Assembly: GCA_002394685.1 (NCBI GenBank)
Contig: DGUP01000041.1
Coordinates: 1 to 64,000, forward strand
Reading direction: 5' to 3'
Length of the DNA: 64,000 bases
Source: Treponema sp. UBA4307
Lineage (GTDB): Bacteria; Spirochaetota; Spirochaetia; Treponematales; Treponemataceae
Within the stretch, counting starts at the first letter, position 1, and every line of letters starts with the position of its first letter. The notes under the pieces are model-generated. The model was not told the origin of the DNA and made no database searches. It saw only the letters and a list, made by a program, of their open reading frames with translations. Positions 8,643 through 17,221 of the stretch are shown one piece after another. The position numbers were made by a program, and so were the translations under genes.

Positions 8643-10238
8643 TTATTTCTCCACTAACCATTGGGTAATATTTTTAATCTGAGATGAATAGTTAACACCT
8701 ATTTTTATCAGTTGTCTTTTATCTGTTTTATAATTGATTGAGTAATTTTTGCTGTTTATCTGATCTAATGCAGTTTGAGCAGAGGAGTCCATTTTAAATT
8801 CAAATAAGTAAATATAATTATCTGTCCAGACAACAGCATCGCTCCTTCCATTGCCGTTCTGAACTTCGCATAAAATAAATTGTCCCATCAGCTTAAAAAT
8901 AAGCCATATAAAAGACTGACAGTTTAATGCATACTCTTTTTGATTTGATGGTTTTGGGCTAGCTTCGAATATTCCTTTAATTCGCTCCATGAAACCATCG
9001 ATGTCTCCATTTTTTACCTTTTCGGAAAATGTCCATATGTCCAAAAGATCATCTTCGGGTTTTAATCTTGTATAATGAGGTAATAAAAAATTAATAAAAC
9101 CATATTTTACTTCATCATTTGGAAAACCGAGTGTGTAATGCCGGCTGATTTTGTCATAATTTTTTATGGTAAGGTAGCCAGTCTGAAAAAGCATAGGAAT
9201 TGGATTTTCAGAGTTCAGTCTGTAGCCGGCAAGAACCTTCTCGTCAATAGTTATGTTGCTGTCTAACTTAGAAATGTTGTAATTAGATTTATCCAGCAGA
9301 TTCACTAAAAAAGTCGGAGTTCCAGATTCGAACCAGAAAAAATCAAAGGATTTTTTATAAAAACTATTCATTAAGCTGAATGGATTATAGATACCATCTG
9401 ATTCAGAATTAAATTTGTAACCGTCATAAGTTTGTTTAAGTTTTTTTAAACAATTTTCCTGTGTAAGATTTTCTGATGTACATAAAGCTTTGATTTCAGG
9501 AATAAAGTTTTTTTCAAGTTCTTCTTGAGTAATGCCACAACAATTACAGAACTCAAAATTAGATGAAATATCATTAAGATTATTCAAATCACTAAAAATA
9601 CTTACCTTATCAAATCGCGTTATTCCTGTAATAAACACAAACTTGATAAAACGGTCATTTGTCTTAATGTTAGAAAAAAAAGCTTTTAAAATTGCTCTAT
9701 AGTCATCAAGTAAATTTGTATCCGATAAAACTGAAAGTAAAGGTTTGTCATATTCATCTACAAGAATGACAACAGGTCTCTTTTCCTTTGCATAAATGGA
9801 TTTTATAATATTTTCAAATCTTAAAGAAATGCTGGATATTGAAGAGCTGCAATCATATTTTTTTTCTAACTCCGAAAGTTTATAGTCAAAATAATCTTCC
9901 AGATCTTTTAATGTTTTGTAGTTCTGATTATTAAAATCTAAAGAAATAATTGGATACTTCAGCCACTCTTTTCTTTTCTGCTGTTTGGCAAGAGATTTTT
10001 CAAGTTTATATAAATACAAATTCTTAAATAGTTTCTTCTTTCCTTCAAAATAGGCTGTTAAGGTTGAAACAAAAAGACTTTTTCCAAATCGTCTTGGACG
10101 GCTTAAAAAATATGCTTTGCCGGATCGTACAAGTTTATATACATACTCAGTTTTATCTATGTAAACTCTTTTATTTGAGATAATATCTTCGAATGTCTGA
10201 ATACCAATAGGTAAGTCTCTGGTCCTCATAAAGCGCAT
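8643..10238 (-). CDS. AAA-ATPase-like / PD-(D/E)XK nuclease-fold protein
   Basis: The 531-residue protein belongs to the AAA-ATPase_like plus PDDEXK_9 (DUF1703-type) group, common in treponemes and Bacteroidetes and of unknown function. The N-terminus has the family start (LPIGIQTFEDI), a Walker A (SRPRRFGKSL, about residues 46-55) and a Walker B (VVILVDEYD, about residues 155-163). The C-terminal 70 residues hold a nuclease-fold core (GRSDAVV then EFKMD, then the ALDQI helix). It is not a glycan enzyme. It sits between a truncated glycosyltransferase 5' end and an intact glycosyltransferase, as if inserted in the operon. No transposase or terminal repeats were found. Whether it cuts DNA is unknown. 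Confidence 0.85.
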   Translation of the reverse strand: MRFMRTRDLPIGIQTFEDIISNKRVYIDKTEYVYKLVRSGKAYFLSRPRRFGKSLFVSTLTAYFEGKKKLFKNLYLYKLEKSLAKQQKRKEWLKYPIISLDFNNQNYKTLKDLEDYFDYKLSELEKKYDCSSSISSISLRFENIIKSIYAKEKRPVVILVDEYDKPLLSVLSDTNLLDDYRAILKAFFSNIKTNDRFIKFVFITGITRFDKVSIFSDLNNLNDISSNFEFCNCCGITQEELEKNFIPEIKALCTSENLTQENCLKKLKQTYDGYKFNSESDGIYNPFSLMNSFYKKSFDFFWFESGTPTFLVNLLDKSNYNISKLDSNITIDEKVLAGYRLNSENPIPMLFQTGYLTIKNYDKISRHYTLGFPNDEVKYGFINFLLPHYTRLKPEDDLLDIWTFSEKVKNGDIDGFMERIKGIFEASPKPSNQKEYALNCQSFIWLIFKLMGQFILCEVQNGNGRSDAVVWTDNYIYLFEFKMDSSAQTALDQINSKNYSINYKTDKRQLIKIGVNYSSQIKNITQWLVEK

Positions 10239-10285
10239 TTTACCATAGTGGTATAAAAAAATCCATTATGTGTATCAAGCGGATG

Positions 10286-10387
10286 TTATAAGTTTAGACT
10301 TTTGCATTCTGCAACAACAGATTCTATACATGGTCTAATTGTTTTTTCTGAGTTGTATGAAGGAATAATAATAGGTAAGAATTTCAT
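10286..10387 (-). pseudogene. Glycosyltransferase family 2 N-terminal remnant (33 codons)
   Basis: An ATG overlapping the stop of the upstream gene (ATGA, 10384-10387) opens a 33-codon frame reading IIIPSYNSEKTI and then CIESVVAEC before a TAA. This is the first beta-alpha unit of a GT-A glycosyltransferase and nothing more. The intact gene has evidently been lost, and the AAA-ATPase gene begins about 50 nt further on. It resembles the N-terminus of the protein at 7859-8641 in amino acids but is well diverged in DNA. Confidence 0.75.
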
Positions 10388-11541
10388 TTTCTACTCCGAT
10401 TATTTATTCGATTTATAATATCAACAATTTTTTTTGTTGCATTGCCTTCTTCAAAACTGCCAAAGAACTTGTGGTTTTCTACAACAGCTTTTTCATATTC
10501 TGCTTTGTCAAATGTCATTATCTTCTCTGCAAGTTCATCATTTGTTTTACAAATTGAAAATCCCCATTTTAAGGGATCTGTATAAAATCCTCTGTTTTCA
10601 AGATATGAATCAATATCGGGAACAAATAGAAAACATGGTTTTCCTGTGTAAGAGAAATCCCACATTGATGAAGAATAATCAGTGATTAATAAATCTGCAC
10701 AACATAAAAGATCTTGCATGTTTGGTTCATTTGACCAATCAAAATCTACGGAGTTTAATGTGGAAGAATTATGAATAAAATAGTGTCCTCTGTAAGTAAG
10801 GAGTATTTTTTTCTTTGTTTTTTGACTTAATGCAATTTTCAATTTATTGCAGTCTAATTCGCTACTAAAATTTGCATTTACCATACTACCTCTATATGTA
10901 GGAGCATATAATACAACGAAGTCATTTTCGGAAATATTATATTTTTTTCTGATTTTAAGATTTGATTGTTCCATTCTGTCAGAATTGAAAAAAATATCAT
11001 TACGTGGTAATCCGATATTTAAGAATTTTTCTTCTGGTATTAAAAGAGATTCTTTCATTACTTTTGAAAATTCTCTGGAACTGGAAATGAAATAAGTTAA
11101 ATGTTTGTTTACATATTCATTAGACTTGTTCAAATATTTTGAATTTATTATTGCATTGTCAGCATTACCAACACGTTTGTAAGCACCACCACCATGCCAA
11201 GTATTTATAAGAATTTGATTTTTTCTATAGGGTATAAAAAATTTAAATCCTGTATTTATAATTTGTATTCCTGAATAAATCTGTGCAAGTACCCATGAAA
11301 AACTTTTTGTTTTTACGTATCTTACTCCATTATTATTCTTTTTAGAAATTTTTGTAGAGATTATAAATTTATATTTAGTATTTTGATTGCGTAAGTAGTC
11401 ATAAATATAGTATGGACTACAACATAGTTCATTCCCATCGAATGATTCCAAAAAAATGATGTTTTTTTTTACAGGAAAAATATAAAATATTTTCAAAATA
11501 AAACGTAAACATATTTTTAATATAAATTTAATTTTCATCAT
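10384..11541 (-). CDS. CDP-glycerol/CDP-ribitol glycerophosphotransferase family protein (TagB/TagF-like)
   Basis: The protein has about 385 residues and a basic hydrophobic N-terminus (an amphipathic or membrane helix), then the GT-B-like fold of polyol-phosphate transferases with NTWHGGGAYK, VLYAPTYRGS and LITDYSSSMWDF motifs. Family members transfer or polymerise glycerol- or ribitol-phosphate from a CDP precursor. I place the start at 11541 (ATGATG), because GGAGG lies 8 nt before it inside the end of the upstream gene; a longer frame to 11613 would overlap that gene with no ribosome-binding site. The nearby IspD-like cytidylyltransferase could supply the CDP-polyol. The glycan substituent is inferred. 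Confidence 0.83.
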   Translation of the reverse strand: MMKIKFILKICLRFILKIFYIFPVKKNIIFLESFDGNELCCSPYYIYDYLRNQNTKYKFIISTKISKKNNNGVRYVKTKSFSWVLAQIYSGIQIINTGFKFFIPYRKNQILINTWHGGGAYKRVGNADNAIINSKYLNKSNEYVNKHLTYFISSSREFSKVMKESLLIPEEKFLNIGLPRNDIFFNSDRMEQSNLKIRKKYNISENDFVVLYAPTYRGSMVNANFSSELDCNKLKIALSQKTKKKILLTYRGHYFIHNSSTLNSVDFDWSNEPNMQDLLCCADLLITDYSSSMWDFSYTGKPCFLFVPDIDSYLENRGFYTDPLKWGFSICKTNDELAEKIMTFDKAEYEKAVVENHKFFGSFEEGNATKKIVDIINRINNRSRK

Positions 11542-12748
11542 TATAACGACCTCCCCATTCCCATGTAATGGGTAAATTGTAGTCACTTGCTTTGTCAACT
11601 TCATACATTTCAAATTCTGGATTATATGTAGTTACATGAATGTTTTTTTCTTTTAAATCAAAATCCAGAATTCTAATCCAGCCATCACCACATTCTTCAA
11701 TTTTTTCTAAATTATGTTTGATTTTTTTCCATTCAAGATAATGTCTTCTTCCTTGGTAATCTGTCATGATAGAATAAACAGGCTGATTATATTTATTTAT
11801 GTCAATTCTCAACGATTCACCATAATCATTTTTGAAAGCATGCCCCGAAAGAACCATAAAAATTTGATTATTTTTGGAAATAAATTTTTCCCAAATTTGT
11901 ATAGGTGAATTGCTGTCAGTATATGGTCTTAATGTTTCTGTAACATAGGCTCCTTGAGAAATATTATCTTTCTCGACATTGCATGTTAAATAGACATGTG
12001 TTGCTACTATAGTTGGTATGCCAGGATGTTCATCAATCACTTTTTGTGCCCAGGCAAGTCTTTTGTCTGAAGGTTCTATTTCAAGACCTATATACAAAAT
12101 TTGAAAATCTTTGAAAGAAAAAATTGACCATTGGTTTAACCCATTAGCTGTCGAGCCACCAAACCAATCCATATTTTTAAAATATTTGCTGGATGGTCCA
12201 AAGTATTTTGAATAAGTAGTCCAACCGATAATCTGTTTACTTTTCCAGTTATCCTTAGAATATACACCATCATAATCATGATTTCCAGGAACAAAACCAT
12301 AGGGAATGTTATCAATTAATTTTGATGTCGCTTCATCTGCCCAGATCCATTCTTTTTGATATCGTGATTCGTGTGCAACAAAGTCGCCTAAGAATACGGC
12401 AAACACAAAATCTCCGTTGTTTTTAAATGAATTGTTTTTTACATAATCCATTTGACGATAGTAGATTTCTCTTTGGTTAACAGGATATTTGAATCTAGTA
12501 TCTGCTTGAAGTTTATAATCAACATAACTTTGCTGGTCTGGAATTAGAACTACAGAAAAAGAATTTTCATCATCATGTGTTTTATTGAGACGTTTTTCAT
12601 ATTTGTATTCACGATTGATTTTAGGAGTTATTGTTTTATAGTTAGAGCTAAAGTTTAAGTCTTCTTCTTTATTTAATTTATTACTACTGGTACATGAACT
12701 TATCATTATGCAAATAGTTAATAGCCAGATTGGTTGTTTAAATTTCAT
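11528..12748 (-). CDS. Calcineurin-like metallophosphoesterase lipoprotein
   Basis: The 406-residue protein has a lipoprotein signal ending in ISSC (cysteine about residue 19), so it should be anchored outside the cytoplasm. The body carries the metallophosphoesterase signature in order: VVLIPDQQ, FLGDFVAH, GNHDYDG, ATHVYL and LSGHAF, the metal-binding D, N and H positions of the fold. The substrate is unknown. Lying directly before the TagF-like gene with a 14-nt overlap, it may hydrolyse phosphodiesters of the surface glycan or of precursors during export. An ATG preceded by GGAAG gives the start. Another reading is a phosphatase with no link to the glycan. Confidence 0.83.
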   Translation of the reverse strand: MKFKQPIWLLTICIMISSCTSSNKLNKEEDLNFSSNYKTITPKINREYKYEKRLNKTHDDENSFSVVLIPDQQSYVDYKLQADTRFKYPVNQREIYYRQMDYVKNNSFKNNGDFVFAVFLGDFVAHESRYQKEWIWADEATSKLIDNIPYGFVPGNHDYDGVYSKDNWKSKQIIGWTTYSKYFGPSSKYFKNMDWFGGSTANGLNQWSIFSFKDFQILYIGLEIEPSDKRLAWAQKVIDEHPGIPTIVATHVYLTCNVEKDNISQGAYVTETLRPYTDSNSPIQIWEKFISKNNQIFMVLSGHAFKNDYGESLRIDINKYNQPVYSIMTDYQGRRHYLEWKKIKHNLEKIEECGDGWIRILDFDLKEKNIHVTTYNPEFEMYEVDKASDYNLPITWEWGGRYNDEN

Positions 12749-12762
12749 TGATAATTACTTCC

Positions 12763-13809
12763 TTAATCTTTTTTTTCACTTTCTTTCATATGTGTAATCA
12801 GACGGATGAACATTTCATCAAGGGAAATATGAGCCTGCCAGCCCAATGCCTCAAGTTTTGAACTGTCCAGCTGAAGTTTAACAATGGGATTATAACCAAG
12901 TTTACTTGCATCTTCTGCAATGTCAAAAACAACCTTACTCTTTGATTCCGGGAGAAGAGAGCAGACAAGTTTTGCCATATCAACAATAGAAATTGTTGTT
13001 TTCATATTTGCAATATTGTAAGCTTCTCCCGCATTTCCTTTTAGTAAAACTGTTAAGATTCCTGCAATCGCATCTGTTGTGTAACAATAATTCCTGACAG
13101 TTTCGCCTTTTGTCTTTAATACAATGTCTTTATTTTCAATTACAGCTCTGGCAAACTGGGCAAATACTCTGTTGTCATTGTAATCAACTCCTGCACCAAA
13201 AGTTTGACATAGTCTTACAACTTTTACAGGAACCTTGTATTCAGACATATATGATTTGCAGATAGTTTCTACAATTCTTTTGCCTTCTGAATAACTGGAA
13301 CGTACAGACATAGAATCAATATATCCAGCATCACTTTCCAATACATTTTTAATTCCATCAAACTCTTTGAAAGTTCCGTAAACTTCAAGGGAGCTAAGAT
13401 AAACAAAGCCTTTTATTGGTTTTCCTATGCATTGCTTCAAAAGATTTCTGGTACCATCAATTGCAATACTTAAAGTTTCAACAGGTTTTTCAACAAATGT
13501 TTTTGAATCTGTAATGCTGGCTCCGTGAATAATATAATCGATATTTAATCTCGAAATATCCAAGTTCAAAATATCAGCAAAAAGAGGAATTAAATTTGAT
13601 GATTTATAATCCTTAAAAACTGAATCAAATTTATTTTGATTCCGACAGGCTGCATAAACTTTTACATTTCCTTTTTTTAAAAGTGTCTTTGCAATAATTG
13701 AACCTATTAAGCCTGTACTGCCTGTAACTAAAACTGAAGTATTCTCAAAATCAGACAGTAAATTAAGATTATCTGCAAGTTCCTTAATATCTTCTTCTAA
13801 AATATTCAT
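12763..13809 (-). CDS. NAD-dependent epimerase/dehydratase (extended SDR)
   Basis: The 348-residue protein has the N-terminal GSTGLIGS nucleotide-binding motif (about residues 30-37), ADIL in the adenine site, SSLEVYG and the YSEGK active-site pair (YxxxK), all of the extended short-chain dehydrogenase group that includes dTDP-glucose dehydratase and UDP-glucose epimerase. It lies 2 nt downstream of the cytidylyltransferase gene at 13812, so the two probably act on the same CDP- or polyol-type precursor. Reductase, epimerase and dehydratase roles are all possible, and the exact substrate cannot be read from sequence. Confidence 0.82.
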   Translation of the reverse strand: MNILEEDIKELADNLNLLSDFENTSVLVTGSTGLIGSIIAKTLLKKGNVKVYAACRNQNKFDSVFKDYKSSNLIPLFADILNLDISRLNIDYIIHGASITDSKTFVEKPVETLSIAIDGTRNLLKQCIGKPIKGFVYLSSLEVYGTFKEFDGIKNVLESDAGYIDSMSVRSSYSEGKRIVETICKSYMSEYKVPVKVVRLCQTFGAGVDYNDNRVFAQFARAVIENKDIVLKTKGETVRNYCYTTDAIAGILTVLLKGNAGEAYNIANMKTTISIVDMAKLVCSLLPESKSKVVFDIAEDASKLGYNPIVKLQLDSSKLEALGWQAHISLDEMFIRLITHMKESEKKD

Positions 13810-13811
13810 TC

Positions 13812-14528
13812 TTATAATCCAAATATCTGCTGATTTTCACGAACTTCATAAAGAGCTTTAAATGTATAGAAATCTGCAGGGGTTGTAATTTTGATATTAT
13901 CAACATTTCCTGGAACAGTGTATAACTCGTGTCCATAAAACTTCATTAAAGATGCAGAGTCTATCATATTAAGATTTCCATCTTTTCTTGCCTGTTCATG
14001 AGCTGAAAGAATATCGTTTAAATAGAAGCACTGAGGTGCTCTAGCATGAAAACACTTACTTCTGTCTGTAATAGATTGAATTTTTCCATCATCCAAAGTT
14101 ACTATTGTTTCAATTGCCGGTACAACTGTAATTGCGGAGCCGTGTTCTTTTACGCTTTTAATACAATTAGTAATAACATCTTCATTAATAAAGGGTCTTA
14201 CTCCATCGTGTATTAAAACTGTTGGGTTAGTGTCATCAAAAGACTGAATTGCCTTTAATCCAAAGTAAATAGATTCCTGCCCTGTTGAGCCTCCTGGAAC
14301 TACTTTCTTTACTTTATCGATTCCATACTTTACTAAGATTTTATTTAAATATGGTATCCAGTCTTCTATACATACAACGGCAATTCCGTCAATTAAGGGA
14401 TGATTCTGAAAGTTTTCCAGAGTATGAATGATTAATTCTTTTCCATAAAACTGCAAAAACTGCTTAGGCCGTCCTTTGGAATTCATTCTTGTTCCAGAAC
14501 CGCCTGCAAAAATCAATACGTCTGTCAT
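13812..14528 (-). CDS. IspD/TarI-type cytidylyltransferase
   Basis: The 238-residue protein is a CTP-dependent nucleotidyltransferase. The signature is AGGSGTRM with PKQF near the N-terminus (binding CTP), followed by GGSTGQES and HDGVRPF. It could make CDP-ribitol or CDP-glycerol like TarI, or 4-diphosphocytidyl-methylerythritol like IspD. The setting, with an SDR enzyme 2 nt downstream and a TagF-like transferase further on, favours a polyol-phosphate glycan precursor. The gene follows the GT2 gene at 14572 by 43 nt. No strong ribosome-binding site is visible. If the genome has a second ispD elsewhere, the glycan role would be supported. Confidence 0.82.
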   Translation of the reverse strand: MTDVLIFAGGSGTRMNSKGRPKQFLQFYGKELIIHTLENFQNHPLIDGIAVVCIEDWIPYLNKILVKYGIDKVKKVVPGGSTGQESIYFGLKAIQSFDDTNPTVLIHDGVRPFINEDVITNCIKSVKEHGSAITVVPAIETIVTLDDGKIQSITDRSKCFHARAPQCFYLNDILSAHEQARKDGNLNMIDSASLMKFYGHELYTVPGNVDNIKITTPADFYTFKALYEVRENQQIFGL

Positions 14529-14571
14529 ACTTGTATTTTATTCATAATTTGTATGATTGTAAATAAAGCGT

Positions 14572-15516
14572 CTAGAATAGGTTTTTTAACATTCGCGAAA
14601 GCCTGTATTTTGTGCTTTTTTGAGTATAGATTTCTTTGTAGTGTTTTGCAAAAATTAGATTTGCGGAAAAACGCTTGAAGAAATTGATTTTCTTCATTCT
14701 CATCATTTGAATTTTGTAACAATCATCAAGGATTTTGTTTTGGTTTTCTGTTACAGAAAATCTTGCTCTAATATTTTCGATATAGGCGAAGCGATCTGTT
14801 GTGTAAGATTCTTTCTTGCAGATTCGGGTAATAAAATCTTTTATTTTTGTAAGATAAGAAGATTTTTTGTGGGATGTAATCTGACTTTGATGCTGGCGAT
14901 AGTTATTAATTACATCAAAGGTATAGTTTATTCCATTCGTAAAACATGATACTGCTGCAAACCAGGCATCATGAAAGAGAACTCCTTCAGGAATTGGAAG
15001 AGCTTTCTGTAGAAAATCTTTTTTTATCAGCATTGAGGCTCCCTGGAAGGCTCCACTTCCTGCAATTAGCCTGTAAATAAGATTATCTTTTTCCGGTATA
15101 TAGTTTAATCCGTCAGTTTGATTCAGTTTTAATCCTAACGATTGTCCTTTTTCATCAATTAACTGGGCATTTCCACAGGCTATATCTGCATTACCCAAAA
15201 TGTTAAGGAGTTTTTCTAAATGATTTAACTCCCAAACATCATCCTGGTCAGAAAGAGCCACGTATTCTCCATTACATAAAGAAATTGCCTTTTCAAAATT
15301 TTTCTTAAACCCAAGATTCTGCTCATTAAAAAAGACTTTCACCCGGGAATCTTTTTTTTCATATTCTTTCAATATATCTCTCGTGCCATCGGAAGAGCAG
15401 TCATCACAGATTATAAGTTCTATATCGCTGTAACTTTGGTTTAAAATAGAATCTATTTGTTCTCTGATATATTTTTCACCATTGTAGGTGGTCATTGCTA
15501 TTGATATTAATTCCAT
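14572..15516 (-). CDS. Glycosyltransferase family 2
   Basis: This 314-residue GT-A glycosyltransferase starts with ISIAMTTYNGEKYI and carries DDCSSDGT and ALSDQDDVW (DxD region), the rhamnosyltransferase-like subgroup of family 2. The C-terminal part is basic. GGAG lies 7 nt before the ATG. It is the first gene after a 212-bp gap with its own promoter, so it appears to head the segment 14572 to 10384 (glycosyltransferase, cytidylyltransferase, SDR, phosphoesterase, TagF-like). Confidence 0.87.
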   Translation of the reverse strand: MELISIAMTTYNGEKYIREQIDSILNQSYSDIELIICDDCSSDGTRDILKEYEKKDSRVKVFFNEQNLGFKKNFEKAISLCNGEYVALSDQDDVWELNHLEKLLNILGNADIACGNAQLIDEKGQSLGLKLNQTDGLNYIPEKDNLIYRLIAGSGAFQGASMLIKKDFLQKALPIPEGVLFHDAWFAAVSCFTNGINYTFDVINNYRQHQSQITSHKKSSYLTKIKDFITRICKKESYTTDRFAYIENIRARFSVTENQNKILDDCYKIQMMRMKKINFFKRFSANLIFAKHYKEIYTQKSTKYRLSRMLKNLF

Positions 15517-15728
15517 TATGATAACTCCAAAATATAATCTAAAATAAATACACTATCGGTTCTAATTCTGCTGATTAGAATAAATTGGATTTACATCCAT
15601 GAGGGCAAAGGGCTGCTCCATTCTACATTAGACATAAGCGTACATCCTGTTCGGCATTAAATATAGCATACTGAAACTTAATCAACAAGGTTAAATGAAT
15701 TATTCTAATGTTTAATTCATTTAGGAAA
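15517..15728 (-). promoter_or_regulatory. Promoter and long structured leader of the polyol-glycan operon
   Basis: On the minus strand TTGTTG (15683-15688), a 17-nt spacer and TATATT (15660-15665) form a promoter, giving a leader of about 137 nt. The leader contains a perfect 7-bp hairpin (TTCTAAT 15560-15566 with ATTAGAA 15574-15580) and a GC-richer block at 15595-15655. A further copy of TTCTAAT lies at 15702-15708. No ops/JUMPStart element was recognised. Confidence 0.5.
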
Positions 15729-16859
15729 TTAGTGTTTTATTATTTTTTTTGTACAGAATACTGCTGTCCAAATTACACCATTGGATTTAATATATCGATT
15801 TAGTTTTTTAAACTTATTGATTAATTTATTTCTTTTTTCGGTTCTATGATATTCCCTCAAATATTTAGCGAAAGAGTATTTTTGTATTAATTTGCTGTGC
15901 TCATATCTGTCTGGAAAAACAAAATATTCTTTTGGATTTTTCCAAATTTGATATTTAATAAAAACTTCATTTTTAATTAAATTGAAAACATCCTCTTTGT
16001 GAATTCCACTTATGGTAATCAAATTCCAAATGGAAAAGTCTAAAACCCAGTTTTGCATTGCATGATAGTATTTATCAAAAAGTCCCTCTTTTGTTAATCT
16101 GCTTTCAATAAATTTAAAAGCTTCATTAAAGCAATTCCAGGATTTTTCACGAGTAACAGATAGTGAGTCTTTTCTGTTGTACCTGTGGATTGCAAATGCG
16201 GTGTTACAGATGTTTATTTGTTTACTCATGGCTAAAGCTATTGCAACAAATCCTGCATCATTGGTTGTTCTCTGATTTTGAAAAAGAATTTTATTTTTTT
16301 TAATAAAACTTGTCTTAAATAGTTTATCCCAAGCCCAAAGAGTGAAAATGCTGAAAAGTCTGTCCTTTACAGCTTCTGGAGTAAACTCTAGAGTGTCTGG
16401 AGATGGAAGCAGAAAATCCTTAGTTGAAGTTTCTAGGTAGTTTGTCGTTCCATCAAGCTCGTTGAACTTCATGACTCGAAAAACGCAAATATCACTTCCA
16501 TGTTTTATGATTGAATTGTATGAGTTTGAAAGCATATCTTTATCGAAAAAATCGTCTGCATCAAGTATGCTTAAATATTCTCCTCTTGCCAGTTCAATAC
16601 CTTTGTTTCTAGCTGCCGCAACTCCCGAATTCTTCTGCTGATATATAATGATTCTTTTGTCCCTGATGGCAAACTTTTTTAATATTTCAAGAGAAGAGTC
16701 CGTGGATCCGTCATCGATGCAGATAATTTCTATCTCTTTTAAGGTTTGGTTTATTATTGAACTGATGCACTGTTCAATATATTTTTCCATATTATAAATT
16801 GGAATAATTACAGAAACTTTTATTTGAACATTTTCATCAAACGTACTTTTTTCTTTCAT
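15729..16859 (-). CDS. Glycosyltransferase family 2
   Basis: The protein is a 376-residue GT-A glycosyltransferase. VSVIIPIYNMEKYI, IDDGSTDSS, GVAAARNKG and SILDADDFF follow in order in the first 130 residues, typical of family 2 polysaccharide transferases. The C-terminal 100 residues are basic and aromatic with no clear transmembrane helix. Its ATG overlaps the stop of the DUF3024-like gene (ATGA, 16856-16859), so the two are translated together. The product probably works on the cytoplasmic face of the membrane. Sugar unknown. Confidence 0.87.
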   Translation of the reverse strand: MKEKSTFDENVQIKVSVIIPIYNMEKYIEQCISSIINQTLKEIEIICIDDGSTDSSLEILKKFAIRDKRIIIYQQKNSGVAAARNKGIELARGEYLSILDADDFFDKDMLSNSYNSIIKHGSDICVFRVMKFNELDGTTNYLETSTKDFLLPSPDTLEFTPEAVKDRLFSIFTLWAWDKLFKTSFIKKNKILFQNQRTTNDAGFVAIALAMSKQINICNTAFAIHRYNRKDSLSVTREKSWNCFNEAFKFIESRLTKEGLFDKYYHAMQNWVLDFSIWNLITISGIHKEDVFNLIKNEVFIKYQIWKNPKEYFVFPDRYEHSKLIQKYSFAKYLREYHRTEKRNKLINKFKKLNRYIKSNGVIWTAVFCTKKIIKH

Positions 16860-17209
16860 AATTTACCCAAGAAAGCACAGGCTGCATCTTCATTAACACA
16901 TCTGAATACGCTTTCAATATCTTCATGTTCAGGTTCTGCAATGTAAGAATGCCATTTCAAATCTCTCATCATCCAGAATAATTTCCATTTTTTGGTAGTA
17001 CATACATAAGTTGCTTTTGCTACATCAATATCCTGAAATTCATTCCCTCTCCATGTCTTACGATGTTCAAAAATATAAACGCTTTGACCTTCAATCCTAT
17101 AGTTTACACTAAGTTCGTCAGTATGTGCTGCAATCATCTTATTGCGGTTACCAAGATATTTATCTGCTGCAACTTTTATTTCTGCTTCCTGCCAGTTTGT
17201 GAGTGCCAT
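16856..17209 (-). CDS. DUF3024-like small protein
   Basis: The 117-residue soluble protein resembles the DUF3024 family: NYRIEGQSVYIFEHR, KATYVCTTKKWKLFW and the DLKWHSY block are in the order I associate with that family. No function is known. It overlaps the next glycosyltransferase gene by 4 nt and begins about 13 nt after the end of a decayed ATPase remnant. AGAGAAA before the ATG may be the ribosome-binding site. In this location it could be a passenger of a mobile module or a helper of the glycosyltransferase. The family assignment is from memory of the motif order. Confidence 0.6.
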   Translation of the reverse strand: MALTNWQEAEIKVAADKYLGNRNKMIAAHTDELSVNYRIEGQSVYIFEHRKTWRGNEFQDIDVAKATYVCTTKKWKLFWMMRDLKWHSYIAEPEHEDIESVFRCVNEDAACAFLGKL

Positions 17210-17221
17210 GTTCTATTTCTC

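Noticed and set aside
11542..11613. Extended N-terminus for the TagF-like protein
   Set aside because: The added 24 codons overlap the phosphoesterase gene in another frame and have no Shine-Dalgarno sequence, whereas GGAGG stands before the ATG at 11541.
15517..15728. ops/JUMPStart antitermination element
   Set aside because: No GGCGGTAGC-like sequence and no NusG-like gene nearby; only generic hairpins were seen.
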